Shown here: positions 32,117 through 41,883 of the stretch, in pieces
Layout: each line of letters begins with the position of its first letter
Position numbering within the stretch: position 1 is the first letter of the stretch
Assembly (NCBI RefSeq): GCF_000341085.1
Contig: NZ_ANBA01000021.1
Location: 42,234-106,233, forward strand
Source: Nocardiopsis ganjiahuensis DSM 45031
Lineage (GTDB): Bacteria; Actinomycetota; Actinomycetes; Streptosporangiales; Streptosporangiaceae
Length of the DNA stretch: 64,000 bases
Direction: 5' to 3'
Notes under the pieces: generated by a model
The model's input: the letters and a program-made list of their open reading frames with translations, nothing else
Database searches by the model: none
Told to the model about the DNA's origin: nothing
Program-made: the position numbers and the translations under genes

Positions 32117-33073
32117 ATGAAGAAGTGCATGACTGCCGCCGCGGCGCTCACCCTGCTGGCCGCCACCGCCTGCGGCTCGGGCGACTCGCCCTCGGCCGAG
32201 GACGACACCATCACCCTCGGCTTCTCGCAGGTCGGAGCCGAGAGCGGATGGCGCACCGCCAACACCGAGTCGGTCCAACAGGCCGCCGAGGACGCCGGGA
32301 TCGACCTCCAGTTCTCCGACGCCCAGCAGAAGCAGGAGAACCAGATCCGGGCCATCCGCTCCTTCGTCCAGCAGAACGTCGACGTCATCGCGTTCAGCCC
32401 GGTCGTGGAGACCGGCTGGGACGCGGTCCTGCTGGAGGCCCAGCGCGCCGACATCCCGGTCATCCTCACCGACCGGGCCATCGACTCCGAGGACGACACC
32501 CTCTACGAGACCTTCCTCGGCTCCGACTTCGTGGAGGAGGGCCGCAAGGCGGGCGAGTGGCTGGTCGACAACGCCGAGGGCGAGACCAACGTGGTGGAGC
32601 TCCAGGGCACCACCGGCGCGGCGCCCGCCATCGACCGCAAGGAGGGGTTCGAGGAGGTCATCGCCGACCACCCCGACATCGAGGTCATCGCCACCCAGAC
32701 CGGCGACTTCACCCGCTCGGGCGGCAAGGAGGTCATGGAGGCCTTCCTGCGCTCCCACGACGACATCGACGTCGTCTACGCGCACAACGACGACATGGGT
32801 CTGGGCGCCATCGAGGCGATCCGCGCCGCGGGGATGGAGCCCGGTGAAGACATCCAGATCATCACGGTGGACGCCGTCCAGGCCGGGATGGAGGCCCTGG
32901 CCGAGGGCGACATCAACTTCATCGTCGAGTGCAACCCGCTGCTGGGCGACCAGCTGATGGAGCTCGTGGAGCAGGTCGTGGCCGACGAGGAGGTCCCCAA
33001 GCGGATCGAGGTGGAGGAGACCACCTTCACCCAAGAAGAGGCCCAGGCCGCCCTCCCCGACCGCAAGTACTAG
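32117..33073 (+). CDS. Sugar-binding lipoprotein, YtfQ-like (galactofuranose/arabinose class)
   Basis: A 318-residue family 2 (ribose/galactose-type) binding protein. The lipobox is LLAATAC. The body opens 'ITLGFSQVGAESGWRTANTE' and includes 'VDVIAFSPVVETGWDAVLLE' and 'DVVYAHNDDMGLGAIEAIR', all close to YtfQ. GGAGGA precedes ATG 32117. First gene of a four-gene operon with an ATPase and two permeases. YtfQ family members bind furanose sugars; with GH127 next door, L-arabinose is a plausible ligand here. Confidence 0.92.
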   Translation: MKKCMTAAAALTLLAATACGSGDSPSAEDDTITLGFSQVGAESGWRTANTESVQQAAEDAGIDLQFSDAQQKQENQIRAIRSFVQQNVDVIAFSPVVETGWDAVLLEAQRADIPVILTDRAIDSEDDTLYETFLGSDFVEEGRKAGEWLVDNAEGETNVVELQGTTGAAPAIDRKEGFEEVIADHPDIEVIATQTGDFTRSGGKEVMEAFLRSHDDIDVVYAHNDDMGLGAIEAIRAAGMEPGEDIQIITVDAVQAGMEALAEGDINFIVECNPLLGDQLMELVEQVVADEEVPKRIEVEETTFTQEEAQAALPDRKY

Positions 33074-33095
33074 GACTCTCCCTAAGGCGCTGGTC

Positions 33096-34637
33096 ATGAC
33101 CGAAACACCGACGCGTTCGGCCGACCCGGTGGTCGACATGCGTGGCATCACCGTCGAGTTCCCGGGGGTCCTGGCCCTGGCCGGGGTCGACCTCCGGCTG
33201 TACCCCGGCCAGGTGCACGCCCTGATGGGCGAGAACGGAGCCGGGAAGTCCACCCTCATCAAGGCCCTCACCGGGGTGCACCCGCCCACCTCCGGCAGCA
33301 TCCACCTGAACGGCGGGCCGGTGGAGTTCACCGCGCCCGCGCAGGCCCAGGCGGCCGGGATCAGCACCGTCTACCAGGAGGTCAACCTCTGCCCCAACCT
33401 CTCGGTCGCCGAGAACATCCTGCTGGGGCGCGAACCGCGCCGGCTGGGAGCCATCGACCCGCGGGCCATGAGGGTCCGGTCCGCCCAGCTGCTGGAGCGC
33501 ATCGGACTGTCCGTGGACCCCGGCTCCGTGCTGGGCTCCCACCCCATCGCCGTCCAGCAGCTGGTGGCCATCGCCCGGGCACTGGCCGTGGACGCCCGCG
33601 TGCTGGTCCTGGACGAACCGACCTCCAGCCTGGACACGGACGAGGTCGGCGAACTCTTCCGCATCGTGCGCGTACTGCGCGACGAGGGGGTGGCGATCCT
33701 GTTCGTCTCCCACTTCCTGGACCAGGTGTACGAGATCGCCGACCGGATGACCGTCCTGCGCAACGGCGCCCTGGTCGGCGAGTACCTGCCGCAGGAGACC
33801 GAGCGCCTCGAACTGGTCTCGGCGATGCTCGGCCGTGAACTGGGGACACTGGAGGAGGTCGAGCGCCGCGCGGAGGAGCGCACCCCCGGCACCGCCCCGC
33901 TGCTGACCGCCGAGGGACTGGGCCGCACCGGCGCCATCGCCCCCTTCGACCTGGAGATCCGCGCCAGCGAGGTGGTGGGCCTGGCCGGACTGCTCGGCTC
34001 TGGACGCACCGAGACGGCGCGGCTGCTCTTCGGCGCCGACCGCGCGGACAGCGGGACGATCAGCGTCGACGGCCGACAGGTCCGGCCCCGCGGCCCGCGT
34101 TCGATGATCGCCCACGGGGTCGCCCTGTGCTCGGAGGACCGCAAGGCCGAGGGGGTCGTCGCCGACCTGAGCGTGCGCGACAACCTGGTCCTGGCCCTCC
34201 AGGCCGCCCGGGGGTGGATGCGTCCGGTCCCCCGGCGCACGGCCGACGCGCTGGTGGAGGAGTACATCGAAAGGCTCGACATCCGCCCCGCCGACCCCGG
34301 CGCGATCATGGGCCACCTGTCCGGCGGCAACCAGCAGAAGGTCCTGCTCGCACGGTGGCTGATCACCCGCCCCCGCCTGCTCATCCTCGACGAACCCACA
34401 CGCGGTATCGACGTCGGTGCCAAGGCCCAGATCCAGAAGGTCGTGACCGAACTGGCCGCCGACGGCATGGCGGTGCTGTTCATCTCTGCCGAACTGGAGG
34501 AGGTGGTCCGGGTCTGCGACCGTGTGGTGGTGCTGCGGGACCGCCGCAAGGTGACCGAACTCGACGGTGACACGGTCACCGTCGACGAGGTGATGGCGGC
34601 CATCGCCGAACACGAGCCCGAGGCGGTGGCCCCGTGA
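33096..34637 (+). CDS. Sugar ABC transporter ATPase, YtfR-like
   Basis: A 513-residue double ATPase. The first half has Walker A 'GENGAGKSTLIKALTG', the Q-loop 'STVYQEVNLCPNLSVAENI' and Walker B 'RVLVLDEPTSSLD'. The second half has the degenerate P-loop 'GLLGSGRTETARLLFG', signature 'LSGGNQQKVLLARWL' and 'RLLILDEPTRGIDVG'. It energises the adjacent permeases. Its stop overlaps the next gene by 4 bases. Confidence 0.95.
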   Translation: MTETPTRSADPVVDMRGITVEFPGVLALAGVDLRLYPGQVHALMGENGAGKSTLIKALTGVHPPTSGSIHLNGGPVEFTAPAQAQAAGISTVYQEVNLCPNLSVAENILLGREPRRLGAIDPRAMRVRSAQLLERIGLSVDPGSVLGSHPIAVQQLVAIARALAVDARVLVLDEPTSSLDTDEVGELFRIVRVLRDEGVAILFVSHFLDQVYEIADRMTVLRNGALVGEYLPQETERLELVSAMLGRELGTLEEVERRAEERTPGTAPLLTAEGLGRTGAIAPFDLEIRASEVVGLAGLLGSGRTETARLLFGADRADSGTISVDGRQVRPRGPRSMIAHGVALCSEDRKAEGVVADLSVRDNLVLALQAARGWMRPVPRRTADALVEEYIERLDIRPADPGAIMGHLSGGNQQKVLLARWLITRPRLLILDEPTRGIDVGAKAQIQKVVTELAADGMAVLFISAELEEVVRVCDRVVVLRDRRKVTELDGDTVTVDEVMAAIAEHEPEAVAP

Positions 34638-35641
34638 TCCGGCACCACCTCTTCTGGCCGGTCGCCGCCCTGGCGCTGCTGATCGTGCTCAACGCCGTGG
34701 TCAACCCCGCGTTCCTGGAACTGCGCATGCAGGACGGCCGCCTGTACGGCGGGGTCGTCGACATCCTGCGCAACGGAGCGCCCACCCTGCTCATCGCCGT
34801 GGGCATGACCCTGGTGATCGCCACCCGCGGCATCGACCTGTCGGTGGGCGCGGTGGCCGCGATCTCCGGAGCCTTCGCCTGCACCTGGATCGCGGCGGGC
34901 GGGCACGCGTTCACCGCCATGACCCTGGCCCTGGGCCTGTGCGTCCTGCTCGGCCTGTGGAACGGCTTCCTCGTCTCGGTCCTGGGCATCCAGCCGATCA
35001 TCGCGACCCTGGTGCTGATGACCGCCGGCCGCGGCGGCGCCATGCTCATCACCGAGGGCCAGATCATCACGATCAACGACCCGCTCTACCGACAGATCGG
35101 CGCGGGCTTCCTGGTCCTGCCGATCGCGATCCTGATCAGCCTGGGCGTACTGCTGCTGGTGGGAGCCCTGACCCGCGGCACCGCCCTGGGCATGCTCGTC
35201 GAGGCCGTGGGAACCAACCCGCGGGCCAGCCGGCTGGCCGGGGTGCGCTCGCGCACCATCGTGTGGACCGTGTACGTGTTCGCCGGGCTGTGCGCCGGGG
35301 TGGCCGGGCTGATGATCAGCTCCAACGTCAGCGCCGCCGACGCCAACAACGCGGGCCTGTGGATCGAGATGGACGCGATCCTGGCCGTGGTCATCGGCGG
35401 CACGTCGCTGGCCGGGGGACGCTACTCGCTCACCGGCACCATGGTGGGCGCCCTGGTCATCCAGACCCTGACCACCACCGTGTACAACGTCGGGGTCGCG
35501 CCCAACGCGATCCTGGTGTTCAAGGCGCTCGTGGTGATCGCCGTGTGCCTGCTGCAGTCCCCCCACTCCGCGCGGCTGTTCGGCCCCCGGCGCCGTGCCG
35601 CGTCCGCACCCCACCGCTCCGAGGAGGTGACCGCGGCATGA
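34634..35641 (+). CDS. Sugar ABC permease, YtfT-like
   Basis: A 335-residue permease with 8-10 helices and the family segment 'GMTLVIATRGIDLSVGAVAA', repeated in all RbsC-type permeases. Starts at GTG 34634 within the ATPase stop (GTGA). With the next gene it should form the heterodimeric channel. Confidence 0.93.
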   Translation: MIRHHLFWPVAALALLIVLNAVVNPAFLELRMQDGRLYGGVVDILRNGAPTLLIAVGMTLVIATRGIDLSVGAVAAISGAFACTWIAAGGHAFTAMTLALGLCVLLGLWNGFLVSVLGIQPIIATLVLMTAGRGGAMLITEGQIITINDPLYRQIGAGFLVLPIAILISLGVLLLVGALTRGTALGMLVEAVGTNPRASRLAGVRSRTIVWTVYVFAGLCAGVAGLMISSNVSAADANNAGLWIEMDAILAVVIGGTSLAGGRYSLTGTMVGALVIQTLTTTVYNVGVAPNAILVFKALVVIAVCLLQSPHSARLFGPRRRAASAPHRSEEVTAA

Positions 35642-36630
35642 ACGTCCTGGACGTCACCCGCGCGCGGGAGCGCATCGAACGCCTGCCCCAGCGGTTCCTG
35701 CCGGTCATCGCCACGTTCGTGGTGTTCGTGCTGACCTTCGGCACCGGGTCGGTGCTCTACGACGGGTTCGCCTCGCCGCAGATCCTCACCAACCTGTTCG
35801 TGGACAACGCGTTCCTCATCGTGCTCGCGGTAGGCATGACCTTCGTGATCCTGACCGGCGGCATCGACCTGTCGGTGGGCGCGGTGGCGGCGCTGTCCAC
35901 CATGATCGCGGCCGCCACCCTGCAGGCGGGCTGGCCGCCGCTGCTGTCGGTACTGGCCGTCCTGGTCGCCGGCACCGCCCTGGGGCTGCTCATGGGGCTG
36001 GTGATCCACTTCTTCGACGTGCAGCCCTTCATCGTCACCCTGGCCGGGATGTTCCTGGCCCGGGGCCTGTGCCTGCTCATCAGCGTGGAGTCGATCTCCA
36101 TCACCGACCCGGCGTTCCGCACGGTGGCCACCGGAACGATCACCCTCGCGGAGGGGGTGACGCTGACCTACAGCGTCCTGATCGCCCTGGCCGTGGTCCT
36201 GGCCGCCGTGTACGTGCTGCACCTGACCCGGTTCGGCCGCACCGTGTACGCGGTGGGCGGCAGCGCCACCTCGGCCCGGCTGATGGGCCTGCCCACCGGC
36301 CGGGTCCGGGTGGGCGTCTACGCGGTGAGCGGCTTCTGCTCGGCCCTGGGCGGGTTGCTGTTCAGCCTGTACATGCTCTCCGGCTACGGCCTGCACGGCG
36401 TCGGCATGGAACTGGACGTGATCGCCGCGGTGGTGATCGGCGGGACCCTGCTGACCGGCGGGGTCGGCTACGTGGCCGGTTCGGTCCTGGGCGTCCTGGT
36501 CCTGGGCACCGTGCAGACGCTGATCTCCTTCGAGGGCTCCCTCAGCTCCTGGTGGACCCGGATCGTCATCGGGGTCCTGCTGCTGGCCTTCATCATGTTC
36601 CAGCGCCTCATCGTGCGCCGCACCGAATGA
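35638..36630 (+). CDS. Sugar ABC permease, YjfF-like
   Basis: A 330-residue permease related to the previous one ('GMTFVILTGGIDLSVGAVAA'). ATG 35638 overlaps the preceding stop (ATGA). The motif 'LTRFGRTVYAVGGSATSARL' is typical of YjfF. Last gene of the importer operon; a terminator follows at 36664. Confidence 0.93.
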   Translation: MNVLDVTRARERIERLPQRFLPVIATFVVFVLTFGTGSVLYDGFASPQILTNLFVDNAFLIVLAVGMTFVILTGGIDLSVGAVAALSTMIAAATLQAGWPPLLSVLAVLVAGTALGLLMGLVIHFFDVQPFIVTLAGMFLARGLCLLISVESISITDPAFRTVATGTITLAEGVTLTYSVLIALAVVLAAVYVLHLTRFGRTVYAVGGSATSARLMGLPTGRVRVGVYAVSGFCSALGGLLFSLYMLSGYGLHGVGMELDVIAAVVIGGTLLTGGVGYVAGSVLGVLVLGTVQTLISFEGSLSSWWTRIVIGVLLLAFIMFQRLIVRRTE

Positions 36631-36663
36631 CCCGGGCTTCCTGACACGGCTCCGGCGACACAG

Positions 36664-36700
36664 CTCCGGCCCCGCCCGCACCGCGCGGACGGGGCCGGAG
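36664..36700. terminator. Bidirectional terminator between importer operon and GH127 gene
   Basis: CTCCGGCCCCG (36664-36674) pairs with CGGGGCCGGAG (36690-36700). It lies between convergent stops at 36630 and 36706. Confidence 0.7.
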
Positions 36701-36705
36701 CCGGT

Positions 36706-38646
36706 CTAGGAGAGCACCGGCAGCCAGACCCGCATGGCGGTGGGGCCGCGCTCGGCCCAGGAGTGGTAGGGGGTCAGCACCGCCTCGACCGGCCCGGACT
36801 TTCCCTGCTCCGGCCCCTGACCTGGTGCGGCGCCGTAGGGCCACGGGGCCGCGTCCGGTGGGAGCACCGCCCCGCTCAGCCGCACCCGGTCGCCGTCCCG
36901 TACCGGGGGCACCGTCGGATCGACCACCACCCCGTCCAGGTCCGCCCCCGCGGGCAGGTCGACCGACTCGGCGCAGTACACCAGCGGTCCCCGTTCGACG
37001 GCCACGCATCCGCGCAGGGCATCGATCCGGGGATCGGGCCGGGTCAGGCGCGGCTCCACCGGCAGGCGGAGGCGGATCTCCTCTCCCCGGACCAGCTCAC
37101 GTTCCACGACCGCGAACCCGGGGGCGGCCTCGCGGGTCCGCCCCGCCTCCTCCAGTACCGCGCCCCGCGCCCACGACGGGACGCGCAGGCGCAGGACCAC
37201 CGGGCCCGGCGGCGGCTCGGTGACCCGGACGGTGACGAGCCCGTCGTCCGGGTAGCCGGTGGCCACCTCCACACCGAGCGTGCGCCCGTCCCCCAGCGGC
37301 CCGCGGACGGTGCCCGCCGCGTACTGCAGCAGGGTGAGCCCGTGCTCCTCGGCGCTGGCCGCGTACCCCTGCCAGGACGCCAGGGTGCGCGCCAGGTTGG
37401 TGGGGCAGCACGAGACGTCGAACCAGGGCGCGCGGACCCCGCTCTCCGCCCGGGGGCTGGGGGCCTCGCCGTCCGGTGCCCCACCCGCAGTGCGCTGGTG
37501 GAGGGGGTTGGCGTAGAAGAACGCCCGGCCGTCGGTGCTGGGCGAGACGGCCACCACGTTGAACAGGGTGCGTTCGATCAGGTCGGCGTAGCGCACGTCC
37601 CCGGTGGCCAGGTAGAGCCGCCACGACACCATCACCGAGGCGATCCCGGCGCAGGTCTCGCAGTAGGCGCGGTCGGCGGGCAGCTCCCAGTCCTCCCCGA
37701 ACCCCTCGTCCTGGTGGCGCGAGCCCATGCCGCCGGTCAGGTGGGTGCGCCGGGCCACGGTGTGCTCCCACTGGCGTTCCAGCGCGGCGAGCAGCCCGGC
37801 GTCGCCGGTCTCGACCGCCACGTCCGCGGCGCCCGCCGCCAGGTACAGGGCGCGGACCGCGTGTCCCCGCCAGGCACGGGCCTCGCGCACGGGCACGTCG
37901 TCCTGGAAGTAGGGGCTGCCCGAGGGCACGCGTTCGCCTCGCAGGGTGCCGTGGCCGCGCCGCTCCACGAAGATCCGTGCCTGCTCCAGGTAGCGCTCCT
38001 CGCCCAGTGCCCGCCCCAGTTCGGCCAGCCCGACCTCGATCTCCGGGTGGCCGCACAGCCCCTGGCTGCCGTCGGGGCCGAAGGCCGCGCAGACGTGGTC
38101 GGCGGCACGGCGGGCCACCTGGACCAGCGGATCCGCGGGCCCGGCCGTGCGGGCCCGGGCGACCGCGGCCTGCAGGAGGTGGCCGGTGCAGTACAGCTCG
38201 TGCCCGTGTTCGAGGTCGCTGTAGCGGGGCTCCTGGCCGCCGTGCCCGTAACAGGTGTTGAGGTAGCCGTCGGGGTCCTGGGCCCGGGCCACGCGTTCGG
38301 TCAGGCGGCGCAGCGCGGTGTCGGCCCCCGGGTCCCCGGTCCTGCCGTGCTCCCAGGCCAGGGCCTCCATGAGCTTGTAGACCTCGGAGTCGGAGAAGCA
38401 CCAGCCGGGCCGGTCCGGGCCGGTGGTCCCCTCGGCGACGCGGTCGAAGTTGGCGAGCCAGCCCAGGCGTTCCATCCACTCCTCGCAGTGCGCCAGGGTG
38501 GCGTCGGTGTTGGTGCGCTGCCGCTCCTCCCAGAAGCCGGGTGCGAGGGTGTACTCGTCGAGGCCGAGCGGTCGGTGGCCGCCTCGGGCAGGGTCGACGG
38601 GACGCATCCGGGAAGGTGGGGCGGCAGCTTCCGGGGGGTGGTTCAC
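36706..38646 (-). CDS. Beta-L-arabinofuranosidase-like enzyme, GH127
   Basis: A 646-residue cytoplasmic enzyme of the (alpha/alpha)6-barrel GH127 family, which releases L-arabinofuranose from arabinan or extensin side chains. The zinc and nucleophile residues of the family prototype HypBA1 can be matched: Glu330 and Cys332 in 'CETCAGIAS', Cys413/Cys414 in 'VSCCPTNLAR', and Glu314 in 'HQDEGFGEDW' for the acid/base. Opening 'LDEYTLAPGFWEERQRTNTD' is typical. No signal peptide. Convergent with the YtfQRT-type importer, which may bring in its substrate. Confidence 0.92.
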   Translation of the reverse strand: MNHPPEAAAPPSRMRPVDPARGGHRPLGLDEYTLAPGFWEERQRTNTDATLAHCEEWMERLGWLANFDRVAEGTTGPDRPGWCFSDSEVYKLMEALAWEHGRTGDPGADTALRRLTERVARAQDPDGYLNTCYGHGGQEPRYSDLEHGHELYCTGHLLQAAVARARTAGPADPLVQVARRAADHVCAAFGPDGSQGLCGHPEIEVGLAELGRALGEERYLEQARIFVERRGHGTLRGERVPSGSPYFQDDVPVREARAWRGHAVRALYLAAGAADVAVETGDAGLLAALERQWEHTVARRTHLTGGMGSRHQDEGFGEDWELPADRAYCETCAGIASVMVSWRLYLATGDVRYADLIERTLFNVVAVSPSTDGRAFFYANPLHQRTAGGAPDGEAPSPRAESGVRAPWFDVSCCPTNLARTLASWQGYAASAEEHGLTLLQYAAGTVRGPLGDGRTLGVEVATGYPDDGLVTVRVTEPPPGPVVLRLRVPSWARGAVLEEAGRTREAAPGFAVVERELVRGEEIRLRLPVEPRLTRPDPRIDALRGCVAVERGPLVYCAESVDLPAGADLDGVVVDPTVPPVRDGDRVRLSGAVLPPDAAPWPYGAAPGQGPEQGKSGPVEAVLTPYHSWAERGPTAMRVWLPVLS

Positions 38647-38751
38647 ACGTGTCTCCTGGGGATCAGGGTGTACGGGCCGGCGGGGCGCGGATTCACCCGG
38701 CCGCCTCCGTGCGGGGGACGGGGCCCGACCGTGGTGGTGCGGTGTACGTGC

Positions 38752-41631
38752 CTAGAGTCCGGTGGCGAACTCGCAGACGGTGATGCTGTCGATCACCGGT
38801 GCGTAGGAGGACCTGAGCAGGCGGCCCGGCCAGGTCTGGGACGCGTAGGTCTCGCCGTCGAAGCCGGGCGCCTCCTCGGAGGCGAACGTGACGGTGTTGG
38901 CCCCGGCCGACAGCTCGACCGGGACGCTGAGCACCCAGAAGTTGTTGGCGTGGTAAGTGGGCGGGAACAGGACCCGGTCGGGATCGGCCCCGTTGACCGA
39001 GATGTCGGCGCGCCGGGCGACCGGGTTCGGGTTGTAGTGCGAGGATTCCGAGGTCTCGGGGTTGGAGTAGCGCACCCGCAGGACGTAGGGCCCGGCCTTC
39101 GGCGCCTCCACGTCGAAGGTGAGCGTGTTGCCGTTGCCGGGTTCTCCGCCGATGCCGTCGACCGCCTGTCCCCCGCCGGCCAGGGGCAGGTCGACGACGG
39201 CCGCGTCTCCCCCGGTCCGGGCGTCCTGGGCCTGGTACGGGGTGGCGGCCAGGTGTCCGTCGGAGGGGGTGAGGTCGAGCCGGTCGACCAGGGGGGTGCC
39301 CTCGGCCCCGGTGACGGTGACCTTGTTGACCCCGCCCGAGAGCGAGACCGCCGCCGAGGAGGCGTCCTCGGTGACCCGCGTGGCGGTGCGGCCGTTGACC
39401 GCCAGGTCCGCCGCGCCCGACCCGATCAGGCGCACGTCCAGGACGGCTTCGGCGTCGTGTGCGGAGTGCGTCCAGAAGGTGACGCTGTCGCCCTCGCCGA
39501 TCTCGACCGCGCCGGAACCGGTGACGTCCCGTCCCTGGAGGCGTTCGTCCCGGTAGAGGGGGGTGGCCCCGGAGAGGGCGGCGGTCTCGGCCTCGTAGGT
39601 GGTGGTCGGCGTCCCCTGGGGCAGGGCCAGGGTGATGCGGTCGATGGTCGCCTCGCCCCGGGTGGCGCCGTCGCCGACCAGGCTCCGGGTGGCCAGGGTG
39701 ACGGTGTTCTCGCCCTCCCGGAGTTCGACGGTGGTGTCGGCGTGGTCCCAGACCACCCGGTTGTAGGCCAGCGGCAGGAACAGTTCCTGCTCGGCCCCGC
39801 CGTCGACCCGCAGGAAGACGTTGGTGGGCCCCTGTTCCGCGACGAGGTCGTGGGTGTACGGGGAGTTGGCGAACACGCTCAGGTCGTAGGTGCCGGCCTC
39901 GGGCACCGTGACGGTGAAGTCGAGGACTCCGTCGGAGCCGGTGCGCAGACCGCCGACGTGGTAGCCGCCGGAGGTGTAGTACTTGGAGACGTCCTCGGGG
40001 GAGCCCTCGGGGCCGTTGAGGCTGTACCCGCCGCCGGTGTACTCGGCGTCCTCGGCCTCGAACGAGCCCTGCCAGCGGTGGGGCGGTTCACCGGCGGGGC
40101 TTCCGTCCCCGGCCGGGGTGAGCACGATCTCGTAGGCGGAGGACTCGGTGAGCGCGGGCAGGCCGTCACCGAAGTCGACGGTGACGGCGCCGTCCTGGAC
40201 CCGCAGGACCTCCTCCGTGAGCAGCCGGGGCGGGGCGGAGTCACCGATCTGCCCGGTCCAGGGGATCTCCCGCACCCAGGCGTGCACCCGTGAGCCGAAC
40301 AGCTCCTCGGGGACGTGGTCGAAGACCACCCGGGCGGCACCGTCGGAGCCGCCCAGGAGCGCCCGTGCCAGGGTCCGTTCCTCGTCGAGGGCGGCCACGG
40401 CCTGGAGGGTGTAGTCCTCTCCGGGACGAGGCGGTGTGACCCGGACGGTGTGGCCGGTCATGGCGCCGTAGGCGTTGTAGAGCCACCACTGGCCGTTGGC
40501 CCGGTTGGCCTGGACCGCGCTGTCGGAGAGGTTCCCGTTGACGTTCCAGAACGCGATCATGGCGTCGACCTTGGACTCCTCGATCGCCGACATCCAATGG
40601 ATCATCTGCCCCGGGACCGAGGTGTGGTGGTTGAACGCGTACTCGTTGATGTTGACCGGCAGCTCGGTGCCCTCGTAGGGGGTGCCGGCGAAGGCCTCGG
40701 CCTCCCAGGCGCGGTAGCGCTCGACCGAACCGCGGATCCGGCCGGGGTGGCTGAGCTCGTGCCAGGTGACGACGTCGGGGACGGTCCCGGCCTCCACCGT
40801 GTGCTGGAGGAACCCCTGGACCTGGTCGAACAGGATGCTGGTGTTGGGTCCGGAGACGCGCACGCCGCCGAGTTCGGCCCGGATGAGCGCGTGGGCGTCG
40901 TCCCAGGCGCGGAAGTAGTCGGCGGGGTCGTCCAGCCAGCTGGTGCCGTCGTAGCTCCACTCGCCGTCACCGAACATGTTGCCCTCGGGTTCGTTGAAGG
41001 GCTCGATGACGAGGTGGTCCAGCAGGGCCGGGTCCAGTCCCCGGATCTGGCGCAGTTGGGCCCCGAGGACCTCCGTGTATCCGGACAGCCGCTCCTCGGG
41101 GGTCTCGCCCGGCCACTGGTAGGGGAAGCCGCGGTAGTGGTCGGTGGTGCGGACGTAGACGTCGCCGCCGGTGGTCTCCACCAGGCAGGGCAGGACCTCC
41201 AGGGCGTCGGAGCCGGGGTGCTGGGCCCCGTCCTGGCCCTTGGTGGCCACGGTGCGCACGTTCATGCCCTCGATGAGATTGTCGGTGGGCAGTCCGGGCC
41301 CGTAGAGGCCGTAGAGCAGGCCGCAGGCGCCTCCGTGGAAGCCACCGGTGCCGGTGGCGAGGTCGATGGTCAGCTGCTGGTCGGCGGGGTCGGTCACGGC
41401 GGCCTCGTCGTTCGCGGGTCGGGGGCGGGGGTCAGCCAGGACGCTGGCGGGCACGGCGGCCACGGGGTCGGCCGGCGCGGCCGCGAACACGTCGGAGAGG
41501 GGCGGCTGGCCTGGGGGTGCCACGCTGCTCCCGACTCGTCTGCCTTCGGCTGTCGAACCGGCTCGACGCCCTTCGCGGAGCGTCCTGTGGGCCACACGTG
41601 CCCGCGACGCGAAGAACCGGTTCGGCAGCAC
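38752..41631 (-). CDS. Large clan GH-A glycosidase with CBM35/CBM6-like domains
   Basis: Up to 959 residues; the mature enzyme probably begins near residue 75. The barrel opens with 'GGFHGGACGLLYGLYGPGLP', has the acid/base in 'VIEPFNEPEGN' and the nucleophile in 'LPVNINEYAFNH', as in GH39/GH5-like families. Two or three carbohydrate-binding beta-sandwiches follow: 'FEAEDAEYTGGGYSLNGPEG', 'TYEAETAALSG' and 'YQAQDARTGGDA'. No normal signal peptide is seen. The promoter at 41634-41662 puts the GTG at 41631 at or before the transcript start, so translation must begin further in: candidates are GTG near 'VAPPGQPP' or 'VTDPADQQL'. Substrate is probably a pectin or arabinogalactan side chain. Confidence 0.8.
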   Translation of the reverse strand: MLPNRFFASRARVAHRTLREGRRAGSTAEGRRVGSSVAPPGQPPLSDVFAAAPADPVAAVPASVLADPRPRPANDEAAVTDPADQQLTIDLATGTGGFHGGACGLLYGLYGPGLPTDNLIEGMNVRTVATKGQDGAQHPGSDALEVLPCLVETTGGDVYVRTTDHYRGFPYQWPGETPEERLSGYTEVLGAQLRQIRGLDPALLDHLVIEPFNEPEGNMFGDGEWSYDGTSWLDDPADYFRAWDDAHALIRAELGGVRVSGPNTSILFDQVQGFLQHTVEAGTVPDVVTWHELSHPGRIRGSVERYRAWEAEAFAGTPYEGTELPVNINEYAFNHHTSVPGQMIHWMSAIEESKVDAMIAFWNVNGNLSDSAVQANRANGQWWLYNAYGAMTGHTVRVTPPRPGEDYTLQAVAALDEERTLARALLGGSDGAARVVFDHVPEELFGSRVHAWVREIPWTGQIGDSAPPRLLTEEVLRVQDGAVTVDFGDGLPALTESSAYEIVLTPAGDGSPAGEPPHRWQGSFEAEDAEYTGGGYSLNGPEGSPEDVSKYYTSGGYHVGGLRTGSDGVLDFTVTVPEAGTYDLSVFANSPYTHDLVAEQGPTNVFLRVDGGAEQELFLPLAYNRVVWDHADTTVELREGENTVTLATRSLVGDGATRGEATIDRITLALPQGTPTTTYEAETAALSGATPLYRDERLQGRDVTGSGAVEIGEGDSVTFWTHSAHDAEAVLDVRLIGSGAADLAVNGRTATRVTEDASSAAVSLSGGVNKVTVTGAEGTPLVDRLDLTPSDGHLAATPYQAQDARTGGDAAVVDLPLAGGGQAVDGIGGEPGNGNTLTFDVEAPKAGPYVLRVRYSNPETSESSHYNPNPVARRADISVNGADPDRVLFPPTYHANNFWVLSVPVELSAGANTVTFASEEAPGFDGETYASQTWPGRLLRSSYAPVIDSITVCEFATGL

Positions 41632-41633
41632 AC

Positions 41634-41662
41634 ATTGTTAGCGCAAACAATTGTGCGGTCAA
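41634..41662 (-). promoter_or_regulatory. Promoter with overlapping LacI-type operator
   Basis: On the minus strand TTGACC (41662-41657) and TAACAA (41640-41635) are separated by 16 bases. The 18-bp palindrome ATTGTTAGCGCAAACAAT (41634-41651) covers the spacer and -10. It shares the TGTTAGCGC core with the operator at 32034, so the two genes may answer to one regulator. Confidence 0.7.
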
Positions 41663-41883
41663 CCCTCGCGACGAGATTCTCGCCCCCTTGTGTCTGTACA
41701 GAAAGCGGAACCATCCGGAGAACAGAGGCCCAGCCACTCCCCCTGCGGTCTCGCGCTTCGCCCTCCACCCAGCGTGTGAGCGACAACATGAACAGGGAAT
41801 GGCGAACCCCGGCCGGGCGACCCGTGGCTGTGAAAGGTCGCCCGACCGGGGCGTTCGAGGTCTCCGAGAGGGAGTCCGGTTCC
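41663..41883. other. Gap upstream of the clan GH-A gene
   Basis: About 220 bases between the promoter at 41634-41662 and the end of the rhamnose mutarotase gene. A short GC-rich dyad (41815-41850, ggtcgcccgaccg type) may be a terminator; nothing else is seen. Confidence 0.4.

Noticed and set aside
30315..40293. Very long open frames opposite the GH127 and GH-A genes
   Set aside because: Low-complexity Gly/Val/Arg composition and no motifs; they mirror genes with established catalytic residues.
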